DNA of 62,700 nucleotides. It comes from Deltaproteobacteria bacterium (GTDB lineage: Bacteria; Desulfobacterota; Desulfuromonadia; Desulfuromonadales; JAAYDE01). The translations under genes and the position numbers were made by a program. Of the stretch, positions 55,453 to 62,700 are shown piece by piece. The notes beneath the pieces were generated by a model, which was not told the DNA's origin, searched no databases, and saw nothing but the letters and a program-made list of their open reading frames with translations. The stretch lies in contig JAFGRU010000021.1 of NCBI GenBank assembly GCA_016934985.1, positions 1 to 62,700 on the forward strand, written 5' to 3'. Numbering within the stretch: position 1 is the stretch's first letter; each line of letters begins with the position of its first letter.

Positions 55453-57600
55453 ATGAGCGAATCTTTGTTCAGCACATACTGGTATCGCGTCGCCAATCTA
55501 AGTGTAATTTTACGCGACAACACAGTTATTTCCCGGCATGTTTACCGGGGAGAGATATGGTATGTGCTGCGCAACAGCCTCAACGGACGTCACCATCGTT
55601 TCAATTCAGCGGCCTACAGCCTGATCGGCCAGATGGACGGTCAGCGGACAGTGCAGCAGCTTTGGGACAATGCCAACAAGTCGCCCGGCGGCGCGATTCC
55701 AACTCAGGATGAAGTGATCCGGCTACTTGGACTGTTGCATGATGCTGACTTGATCCAGAGCGACATCCTTCCCAGCACGGTAGAACTGTTCCGACAAGTC
55801 CAGGGGACACCGATCAACAGTTGGAAGCAGCGGATTTCCAATCCGTTTTTTCTGCGTCTCCCGCTCTGCGATCCTGACCGATTTCTGAAAAAATGGGGCT
55901 TTCTCACGGCGCCTCTATTTACCCGCGGCGCTTTGGCCGCCTGGTTGGGGATCGTGATGACAGCCCTGGCCGCAGCAGTTATGAACTGGCCTGAACTTTC
56001 CTCCGGTCTCGGTGATCAGCTATTTTTGCCTAGCAACCTGCTGCTGGCCTGGATCACCTACCCACTGGTCAAAATACTCCATGAGTTCGGCCATGCCTTT
56101 GCGGTGAAAAAATGGGGCGGCGAGGTGCATGAACTTGGCATCATGCTGCTGGCCTTGACACCAATCCCCTATGTGGATGCCACCGCATCCGCCTCTTTTC
56201 CTGAAAAGCAGCGCCGGATTGCCGTGGCCGCCGTGGGAATGATGATCGAACTGCTGCTGGCCTCCCTGGCGCTTTTTGTCTGGTTGAACGTGGAAGCCGG
56301 CCTGGTCAGTGCCCTGAGCTATAACGTCATGCTCATCGGCGGGGTCTCGACCCTGCTGTTCAACGGCAATCCCCTGCTTCGCTACGATGGTTACTACATA
56401 CTCGCTGATCTCCTGGAGATCCCCAATCTGGGACAGCGTGCCAACCGTTATCTCGGCTATCTCGTGCAGCGACATCTCCTCGGTATTGAAACAGCTGAAT
56501 CACCGGTCACCGCTTCCAGCGAAAGAATCTGGTTCCTGGTCTATGGGCCATTATCCTGCTGCTACCGCATCGCAGTTCTGGTCGGGCTGGTGTGGCTGGT
56601 CAGCAGCCGTTTTTTTGTTGTCGGTATATTGATCGCTTTGTGGGGCACCGTCAGCCTCTTGATCCTGCCCACGCTTCGCGGCATGTCCCGCTTTCTAAGC
56701 AGTCCCGCGGTGCGGTACCGGAGATCCCGGCTGATGGCTATCGGAGGTGGGACAATATCAGGGCTGCTACTGCTGCTATTTGTCTTCCCGATGCCCCTTT
56801 GGACAACAACTCAGGGCGTAATCTGGCTACCTGAGCAATCGGTGATCCGGGCCGGAACCGAATGCGAGGTTGTTGAAGTTCTGCAGCCGGTCAAGAAAAT
56901 TGTTGAAAAAGATGCGGCCTTGCTCAAGGGAAGTAATCCTTTTCTTGAAGCGGAAGTCGACATCTACCGGGCACGGCTGGAAGAACTTTATGCCGGCTAT
57001 AATGCCCAGCCGCTTCACGAGCGGTTAAAACGCAAGATGTTCCTTGAAGAAATAGAACGGACCAAAGGGGACCTGTGCCAGATCGAGGAGCAATTGGAGA
57101 ACCTTCTTGTGCGCAGCCCGGCCAGGGGGAAATTTATTCTCCTCAATGAACGCAACCTGCCCGGACATTTTGTCAGGCAGGGAGAACTGCTCGGCTACAT
57201 TGTCGCCGACCATCGTCCGACGATCCGGGCCGTGGTCAGCCAGGCTGATATCGGCCTGCTCCGAAAACGGGTAACCAGGGTAGAGGTCCGTCTGGCCGAA
57301 GAGGTGGCAATACCGTTGAAAGCAAGTATCGAACGAATCATCCCGGCAGCGGACCTAACCCTGCCGTCAGCGGCTCTGGGAACAGCCGGCGGGGGATCGA
57401 TTCCCATCGATCCCAGCGATCCGGAAAAGTTGCGTGCTCTGGACAGCATTTTCCAACTTGATCTCAGTCTTCCGGATGAGGTGAAAGATCCCCACATCGG
57501 CGGCCGGGTCTATGTGCGTTTCGAGCATGGCAGCATGCCATTGGCCATGCAATGGTACCGCAGTTTGAGACAGCTTTTCTTAAGGAAGTTTTATGTTTAG
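55453..57600 (+). CDS. PqqD-like / M50 metallopeptidase / HlyD fusion membrane protein
   Basis: A 715-residue protein. The N-terminal 100 residues resemble a PqqD/RiPP-recognition-element fold (VILRDNTVISRHVYRGEIWY, FNSAAYSLIGQMDGQRTVQQ). A site-2-protease core follows: the zinc motif HEFGH at 210-214 (KILHEFGHAFAVKKWGGEVH), the second catalytic motif NGNPLLRYDGYY with D312, and several helices. The last third (about 445-715) is HlyD-like, with hairpin coiled coil and LVRSPARGKFILLNE. The protein starts 9 bp after the GAF-HlyD gene and ends overlapping the next gene by 8 bp, so translation is coupled. It probably inserts in the inner membrane with the HlyD part in the periplasm. A peptidase role is an inference from the motif. 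Confidence 0.85.
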   Translation: MSESLFSTYWYRVANLSVILRDNTVISRHVYRGEIWYVLRNSLNGRHHRFNSAAYSLIGQMDGQRTVQQLWDNANKSPGGAIPTQDEVIRLLGLLHDADLIQSDILPSTVELFRQVQGTPINSWKQRISNPFFLRLPLCDPDRFLKKWGFLTAPLFTRGALAAWLGIVMTALAAAVMNWPELSSGLGDQLFLPSNLLLAWITYPLVKILHEFGHAFAVKKWGGEVHELGIMLLALTPIPYVDATASASFPEKQRRIAVAAVGMMIELLLASLALFVWLNVEAGLVSALSYNVMLIGGVSTLLFNGNPLLRYDGYYILADLLEIPNLGQRANRYLGYLVQRHLLGIETAESPVTASSERIWFLVYGPLSCCYRIAVLVGLVWLVSSRFFVVGILIALWGTVSLLILPTLRGMSRFLSSPAVRYRRSRLMAIGGGTISGLLLLLFVFPMPLWTTTQGVIWLPEQSVIRAGTECEVVEVLQPVKKIVEKDAALLKGSNPFLEAEVDIYRARLEELYAGYNAQPLHERLKRKMFLEEIERTKGDLCQIEEQLENLLVRSPARGKFILLNERNLPGHFVRQGELLGYIVADHRPTIRAVVSQADIGLLRKRVTRVEVRLAEEVAIPLKASIERIIPAADLTLPSAALGTAGGGSIPIDPSDPEKLRALDSIFQLDLSLPDEVKDPHIGGRVYVRFEHGSMPLAMQWYRSLRQLFLRKFYV

Positions 57601-59605
57601 TCCTTCGCTGGCAGCCACAACTGGAGCCATGCGCCCAGGGCTGATTTCCGGTCACTACCCGGAACGAAATGAGCGGGAAAACGGATGGTTAGAGCGCCCT
57701 TTCAGTGTTCTGAAAGGAAAACTGGGCCGGCTTATTATCGACCGCGAGTCCGGTTTGCACAAAGTTGCCGCCGCCATCAACCGCCGCGGAGAGTTATTGA
57801 CCGCCCTTGACAGCACGCAACTCGAAAAGCTGCTGGTGGACCTGCACCGCCAGCTCCACCGTTGCGGGTTGAGTGATTCACTTTGCATCGAGGCCTTTGC
57901 CCTGATCCGCGAGTTGGCCGGACGGACAATTCAACTGCGACATTACGATTCCCAGCTGATGGGGGGATGGACAATGCTGCAGGGAAGGCTGGCGGAAATG
58001 GAGACCGGCGAAGGTAAAACCCTGGCGGCAACCCTGGCGGCGGCGACAGCCGCCCTGGCCGGCATTCCCACCCATGTCATCACCGTTAACGAATACCTGG
58101 TGGAACGGGACGCCAAAACGATGGAACCGCTCTATCGGGCACTCGGCCTGACGGTCGGAACGGTCACCCAGGACATGGGACCGGAGCAGCGGCGAGCCGG
58201 ATACGCCCGTGATATTACCTATTGCACAAACAAACAGGTCGCTTTCGATTATCTGCGCGACCGGCTGCTGCTTGGCAACAACCGCAGCCAGTTGCGTCTC
58301 AAGCTGGAATCAGCCTATGCCGACAACAACCGGCTCTCCCGGCTTTTGTTGCGCGGTCTCTGCTTCGCCATTGTCGACGAGGCCGACAGTGTCCTGATCG
58401 ACGAAGCCCGCACGCCGCTGATTCTGACCCGCGATGTCGACAGCACGGCGGAACAGGCTGTTTATGAACAGGTTCTGGATCTGGCCAGACAACTGGAAAA
58501 CAACCGTGATTTTTTTCTTGATCATTCCCAACACCAGGTTCAGCTCAGCCTGGAAGGACAACGGAAACTCGCAGATATCCAACCGGTTCCAGGAAACTTC
58601 TGGCAAAATGCCCGCCGACGCGAAGAACTGGTCCGCCAGGCACTGCATGCCCTATATCTGCTGCACAAGGATAGTGATTACCTGGTGCAGGAAGGCAAGG
58701 TTCTGATCATCGATGCCAATACCGGACGGAGGATGCCTGACCGCGCCTGGGAGCGTGGCTTGCACCAACTGGTCGAAGCAAAGGAAAGCTGCACCCTTAC
58801 GGCCGCACGGGAGCAGTTGGGACGCTTGACCTATCAGCGATTTTTCCGCCGTTACCTGCGCCTCAGCGGGATGACCGGCACGGCCCGCGAAGTCAGACCC
58901 GAACTCTGGTCGATATATGACCTCCGGGTACAACGGATTCCGCTGCGCCGCCCCAGCCGCCGTCGAGAACTGCCCCCACGTGTCTACTCGGGAACGGAAA
59001 AAAAATGGGCGGCAGTCGTTGCCTCGGTCAAAGAGATGCGGCATCAAAATCGACCCGTCCTGATCGGCACCGGTTCGGTGGCCGATTCCGAGTTGCTGAG
59101 CCACAAGCTGACTGAGGCCGGGATCGCCCATCAGGTACTTAATGCCCGCCAGGATAAGAACGAAGCTGCAATCATCGCCGCCGCCGGAAATCTCCAACAG
59201 GTTACAGTGGCCACCAATATGGCCGGCCGCGGGACAGACATCCCCCTTGGCTGCGGTGTTGCCGAACTGGGCGGCTTACATGTCATCGCCACCTGCTGTA
59301 ATGAGTCTAAACGCATTGATCGGCAGCTGTCCGGTCGCTGTGCCCGCCAGGGCGATCCCGGCAGTCATCAAACCATCCTTTCGCTCGAGGATGATACGGT
59401 GCGCCGGAACTGTCATCCGCAGCTGATCAAATTTTTACGCCGCTGTTTGGGCAAAGGCACCTTGTTTCAGAGCAAACTCAATCTTTACCTCATCAGACAG
59501 GTTCAGAAGGGAATTGAATGCCGGCATCGCGAGGCACGACGTACCCTGCTGCAACTTGATCGGCAGACCGGCAGGTTGATGGCTTTCAGTGGAAATTTGG
59601 AATAA
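57593..59605 (+). CDS. short SecA-like ATPase
   Basis: A 670-residue SecA relative, about 230 residues shorter than housekeeping SecA. It keeps the two-RecA-fold motor: Walker A TGEGKT (138-143), the AFALIRELAGRTIQLRHYDS block before it, HVITVNEYLVERDAKTMEPL, Walker B VDEADSVLIDEARTP (261 on), NMAGRGTDIPLGCGVAEL (542 on) and the arginine-finger-like GRCARQGDPGSH (about 580). It has a shortened PPXD insert and ends about 60 residues past the motor, so the helical scaffold/wing and the C-terminal zinc tail are missing. ATG 57593 follows AAGGAAG and overlaps the M50 gene by 8 bp. It may drive export of the giant protein or act in assembly. It is not the housekeeping secA. Confidence 0.92.
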   Translation: MFSPSLAATTGAMRPGLISGHYPERNERENGWLERPFSVLKGKLGRLIIDRESGLHKVAAAINRRGELLTALDSTQLEKLLVDLHRQLHRCGLSDSLCIEAFALIRELAGRTIQLRHYDSQLMGGWTMLQGRLAEMETGEGKTLAATLAAATAALAGIPTHVITVNEYLVERDAKTMEPLYRALGLTVGTVTQDMGPEQRRAGYARDITYCTNKQVAFDYLRDRLLLGNNRSQLRLKLESAYADNNRLSRLLLRGLCFAIVDEADSVLIDEARTPLILTRDVDSTAEQAVYEQVLDLARQLENNRDFFLDHSQHQVQLSLEGQRKLADIQPVPGNFWQNARRREELVRQALHALYLLHKDSDYLVQEGKVLIIDANTGRRMPDRAWERGLHQLVEAKESCTLTAAREQLGRLTYQRFFRRYLRLSGMTGTAREVRPELWSIYDLRVQRIPLRRPSRRRELPPRVYSGTEKKWAAVVASVKEMRHQNRPVLIGTGSVADSELLSHKLTEAGIAHQVLNARQDKNEAAIIAAAGNLQQVTVATNMAGRGTDIPLGCGVAELGGLHVIATCCNESKRIDRQLSGRCARQGDPGSHQTILSLEDDTVRRNCHPQLIKFLRRCLGKGTLFQSKLNLYLIRQVQKGIECRHREARRTLLQLDRQTGRLMAFSGNLE

Positions 59606-59682
59606 CAGTTTAACAACAATATCCAAAAACCGATTTAGTGATTAGTGTTTTATTTTTCGATCTTTCCGGATCAGGAGACCAA

Positions 59683-60561
59683 GTGATCATGTCCATTCCG
59701 CCTAAAAGATTCTTTTTCCCCCTGATAATTATGGTCCTTATTTTGGTGTCAATCAGCCATGGGTGGGCCGGGACAGTGGAGTACGACGGATTGATCAAAC
59801 CGTACGAGGTCGTCGAGGTCGGCTCCCCGGCCGAAGGGATCGTCGCCAAAGTGGCGGTTGATCGCAGCAGTCCTGTCAAACAGGGGCAGATACTGGTTGA
59901 GCTGGAATCTTCGGTTGAACGGGCGACGTTCAAAAAAGCCAGCGTCATGGCGACCTTGGATGAAGAAATCAAACTTCAGAAGACCCAACTGGAGTTTGCC
60001 CAACGGGTGCATGACCGAATCAGAGCCTTGACTGCGATTTCCGCCCACGACAAGGACCAGGCCGCAACCGAAATCATCAGGACCAGATACCGCCTCGGGA
60101 AAGCGGAGAAAAACCTCAAGTTGGCCGAACTTGAGCAGAAAAGGGCACAGGCCGTACTGGCCCTGCGCGAGATAAAAAGCCCCATTTCCGGGGTGGTGAT
60201 AGAACGCTATGTGTCAAGGGGAGAATATGTCAATACCCAACCCTTGTTACGATTGGCGCAGATTGATCCGTTAAAAGTCGAGGTGATTGTCCCAGCCCGG
60301 ATATTCGGCAAAATCAGACCCGGCATGACCGCGACTATTGTCCCGGAATTTCCTCAATACGGTGAGCATAGGGCAACTGTAACCATTGTCGATAAAGTAA
60401 TCGATTCCCCAAGCAACACCTATGGGGTGCGCCTGGAACTGCCCAACACCGAACAGCAAATGCCGAGCGGCCTGAGATGTCTGGTTCGATTTGAGATCGA
60501 TGACAAAGCTGATGAGGCTGAGAAGATGACAGCTCCTGTCGCTATTGAATCAGGCCAATAG
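59683..60561 (+). CDS. HlyD/RND-type periplasmic adaptor protein
   Basis: A 292-residue protein with an N-terminal signal or anchor (FFFPLIIMVLILVSISHGWA). The lipoyl half-motifs are YEVVEVGSPAEGIVAKVAVD and LREIKSPISGVVIERYVSRG; a coiled coil (EEIKLQKTQLEFAQRVHDRI) separates them, then a beta-barrel (AQIDPLKVEVIVPARIFGKI). It could bridge the inner-membrane components to an outer-membrane channel. The GTG at 59683 is favoured because AGGAG lies 5 bp upstream; an ATG two codons later is an alternative. It is 77 bp after the SecA-like gene. Confidence 0.88.
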   Translation: MIMSIPPKRFFFPLIIMVLILVSISHGWAGTVEYDGLIKPYEVVEVGSPAEGIVAKVAVDRSSPVKQGQILVELESSVERATFKKASVMATLDEEIKLQKTQLEFAQRVHDRIRALTAISAHDKDQAATEIIRTRYRLGKAEKNLKLAELEQKRAQAVLALREIKSPISGVVIERYVSRGEYVNTQPLLRLAQIDPLKVEVIVPARIFGKIRPGMTATIVPEFPQYGEHRATVTIVDKVIDSPSNTYGVRLELPNTEQQMPSGLRCLVRFEIDDKADEAEKMTAPVAIESGQ

Positions 60562-60719
60562 GAATTAAGCTAATGATGCAAAAAGTTTGATGTAAGAAAC
60601 CATTGAGTCTGAAAAGGTCCTTTCCTCAACGTTAAAAAAACCAATTTGATTAGCAGCGGTCTATTTTCCTTACATTTACCGGTTTTTGGTAAAAATCATT
60701 ACTCCTGAAGGGAATAAGC
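60562..60719. other. gap before the giant protein gene
   Basis: A 158-bp gap contains a small hairpin TTTACC/GGTAAA (about 60674-60692) and AT-rich runs. No strong promoter is evident, so the giant gene may be read through from the operon or have an unrecognised promoter here. GAAGGGAAT precedes its GTG start. Confidence 0.35.
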
Positions 60720-62700
60720 GTGTTTAGAAATAGCAACAACCTGTTAAGGAGAGTAAACAAGCCCGCCGAAAAACATCCCGATATCCTTCGTTACGAAGAG
60801 CTGGAACAACGTGTTCTGTTCTCGGCAGATGTTATTCCCGGCGTGGATATGCCTGCCGCTGATGAACAGGTGGTGATTGAAGATGTGAGCGGCGGGACTC
60901 AGGCCGAGCCCGAAGCATCTGCAGAAACGGCTGATCAGGCGGCTTCCGAATCACGTCTTGAACTGGTTTTCGTCAATGAAAATGTTCCGGATTACGATCT
61001 GCTTATTTCCGGTCTGGAAGGCGGCGATGCCAACCGGATCATCGAATTGGTTATTCTCGATCCCGGTCGCGACGGCATCGAGCAAGTCAGTGAAATTCTT
61101 GCTCAGCGTTCGGACCTGGCGGCCGTACATTTCATCAGCCATGGGGCCGATGGACAGATCAACCTGGGGAATACCTTCCTCAACCACAACACCCTGCAAC
61201 TGAACAGCGAGGCGGTTGCCGGGTGGGGTGACGCCTTGACCGATAGCGGGGACTTCCTTTTTTACGGTTGCAACATCGCCGCCGACGATGCCGGACAAAG
61301 CCTGCTGAATGACATTGCCGCGCTGGCCGGCGTTGATGTCGCCGCCTCCGAAGACCCGACCGGTCACGAAAGCCTCGGCGGCGACTGGGACCTGGAATAT
61401 GCCTCAGGTGCCATTGAAACAGAAAGTCCGGTCGGTTCCGACGCACAGGAAAGTTGGATTCGCCTGTTGGGTGAACACACCATTAGTGATAATTTTGCAT
61501 ATAGCGGAAGTCCATATAATAACAGCGACGGAACAGACGAGTGGAGTAGTTCATGGGAAATACTGAGCGGGGTGGGTGGCTACGATGCCGTTATATTTGA
61601 TGGAAGCAAACTAAGCATAGGTGGCGACGATGCTGTAGACGACATAGTAGATTATGGTGTGAAACGCCAGGCGGATTTGCCGGTCGCTGTATCAGCCACT
61701 CTGTCGCTTGATGTCGTGTTTTCCGGTGGTGAGCAACATGGTTTCGGAGTCAGTCTTGAGGTCAGCAGCACCGGCGAAGATGGTAGTTGGGTAACCCTTA
61801 ATACCTTCTATTTAAATTCTGACTTATCAACGCTACAGGACCCCATCTCATTTCAGGAGGACATCTCATCCTATTGTGGGGGGACAATCTGGGTGCGTCT
61901 GCTGGGTATCCAGGAGGGAGATGATTCTGATTTTGATCCGCTGGGAGACTCGGCCTCCATCGATTTTCATAATTTACAAATTGCCTATACCACGACCAAC
62001 GACGCTCCGGTAATCGACAGTGCCGCCCTGACTGTGATTGAAGGGCAGACGGTCGCCCTGAGCGACGCGGACTTTGGTATCACTGATCCGGACGACAGCA
62101 ATTTTACTTATACTTTAAGTGGGATCAGCGGCGGTTACTTCCAGCTCTCCAGCAATGTTGGTGTTGCCATCACCACTTTTACCAGCGCGGATCTTACCGG
62201 TGGCCTGGTACAGTTTGTCGACGACGGCAATGAAGTTGCTCCAGCCTTCAGCGTAACCGTCAATGATGGTGACAGTGATTCGAACACGTTTGCCGCAACC
62301 ATTACCTACACAGCGGCCAACGATGAGCCGCTGCTGGCGGCCATCGCCAACCAGAGTGTCGACGAGGGCGCGACCCTGACCTTCACCGCGTCGGCCAGCG
62401 ACGCCGATCTGCCCGCCGACACCCTGACCTATTCCCTGGATGCCACCTCGACTGCCGCCGGCATGACGATCAACGCCTCGACGGGGACGTTCTCCTGGTC
62501 ACCTACGGAGGCTCAGAACGGTGATCATAGCGTGACCGTCACCGTCAGCGACGGCGATCTCTCCGACAGTGAAACCTTCACCATTACGGTCAATGAGGTC
62601 AACACCGCCCCGGTCCTCGACAGCGCCAGCCTGACCCTTAACGAAGGTGAAACGTTCACCCTGGGTGGCGCCAACTTTGGCATCACCGATCCTGACGACA
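60720..62700 (+). CDS. giant LEPR-XLL / DUF4347 / cadherin-like repeat surface protein (3' end outside window)
   Basis: 660 residues are visible and the frame is open at the window edge. The N-terminus has an LEPR-XLL-type sorting motif (ELEQRVLFSAD, residues 27-37). A DUF4347 domain follows (about 80-235). It has a His in HFISHGADG (H141) and a Cys in FYGCNIA (C184), the spacing seen in clan CD (caspase/CHAT-like) peptidase folds. A jelly-roll-like stretch precedes tandem Ig/cadherin-like repeats (ITDPDDSNFTYTL; VNEVNTAPVLDSASLTLNEG), typical of very large adhesins. Starts at GTG 60720. Its position directly after the adaptor/SecA genes marks it as the likely cargo. Confidence 0.85.
   Translation, partial: MFRNSNNLLRRVNKPAEKHPDILRYEELEQRVLFSADVIPGVDMPAADEQVVIEDVSGGTQAEPEASAETADQAASESRLELVFVNENVPDYDLLISGLEGGDANRIIELVILDPGRDGIEQVSEILAQRSDLAAVHFISHGADGQINLGNTFLNHNTLQLNSEAVAGWGDALTDSGDFLFYGCNIAADDAGQSLLNDIAALAGVDVAASEDPTGHESLGGDWDLEYASGAIETESPVGSDAQESWIRLLGEHTISDNFAYSGSPYNNSDGTDEWSSSWEILSGVGGYDAVIFDGSKLSIGGDDAVDDIVDYGVKRQADLPVAVSATLSLDVVFSGGEQHGFGVSLEVSSTGEDGSWVTLNTFYLNSDLSTLQDPISFQEDISSYCGGTIWVRLLGIQEGDDSDFDPLGDSASIDFHNLQIAYTTTNDAPVIDSAALTVIEGQTVALSDADFGITDPDDSNFTYTLSGISGGYFQLSSNVGVAITTFTSADLTGGLVQFVDDGNEVAPAFSVTVNDGDSDSNTFAATITYTAANDEPLLAAIANQSVDEGATLTFTASASDADLPADTLTYSLDATSTAAGMTINASTGTFSWSPTEAQNGDHSVTVTVSDGDLSDSETFTITVNEVNTAPVLDSASLTLNEGETFTLGGANFGITDPDD

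Overview
The window looks like chromosomal DNA from a strictly or facultatively anaerobic Gram-negative bacterium, most likely of the Desulfuromonadales/Geobacter-like lineage. This is an inference from gene content: an archaeal-style split glutamate synthase with ferredoxin domains, a monomeric isocitrate dehydrogenase next to sucCD, a MetV-MetF methylenetetrahydrofolate reductase pair, a split glycine decarboxylase (gcvPA/gcvPB), a small c-type cytochrome, a clostridial-type ferredoxin, and sigma-54 promoters. No 16S rRNA or marker phylogeny is available here.

Layout. 1-4.1 kb: a cut-off DUF362 protein and a secreted arylsulfotransferase. 4.1-11.1 kb: a leftward nitrogen block with the three-gene glutamate synthase operon and amtB, the latter behind a very good sigma-54 promoter. 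11.3-16.8 kb: ilvE, a short DnaJ-like protein, an unusual CheW-TM-LysM fusion and a radical SAM protein. 17-21.5 kb: leftward icd and sucCD (TCA cycle). 21.9-25.4 kb: folK, miaA, a glycosyltransferase and an FmdB-type zinc ribbon. 25.6-33.8 kb: a rightward one-carbon/glycine block (HIBADH-like, folD, metV, metF, gcvT, gcvH, gcvPA, gcvPB). 34-53.3 kb: mixed functions, including a TPR lipoprotein pair, a cytochrome c, a KaiC-like/PPDK_N fusion, acyl-CoA synthetase with a cupin regulator, tonB, pta and ackA, ferredoxin, hpt, and a tRNA-Arg(CCG).

The most interesting part is 53.6-62.7 kb, directly after the tRNA. A sigma-54-type promoter leads into five co-directional genes: a GAF-TM-HlyD protein, a PqqD-like/M50 metallopeptidase/HlyD protein, a short SecA-like ATPase without the SecA C-terminal scaffold, a second periplasmic adaptor, and the start of a giant LEPR-XLL/DUF4347/cadherin-like repeat protein that runs off the window. 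I propose that this is a dedicated export or maturation apparatus for the giant surface protein, with no ABC transporter in view.

Two dispersed repeat families also occupy intergenic space. Family 1 has five hairpin-forming copies in two length classes of about 102 and 167 bp; one copy supplies the stop codon of gcvPA and another overlaps the stop of sucD. Family 2 has two copies of about 208 bp in inverted orientation flanking tonB and pta, plus a mini-version between gcvH and gcvPA. Start codons below were set by ribosome-binding sites where possible and often differ from the longest reading frame.
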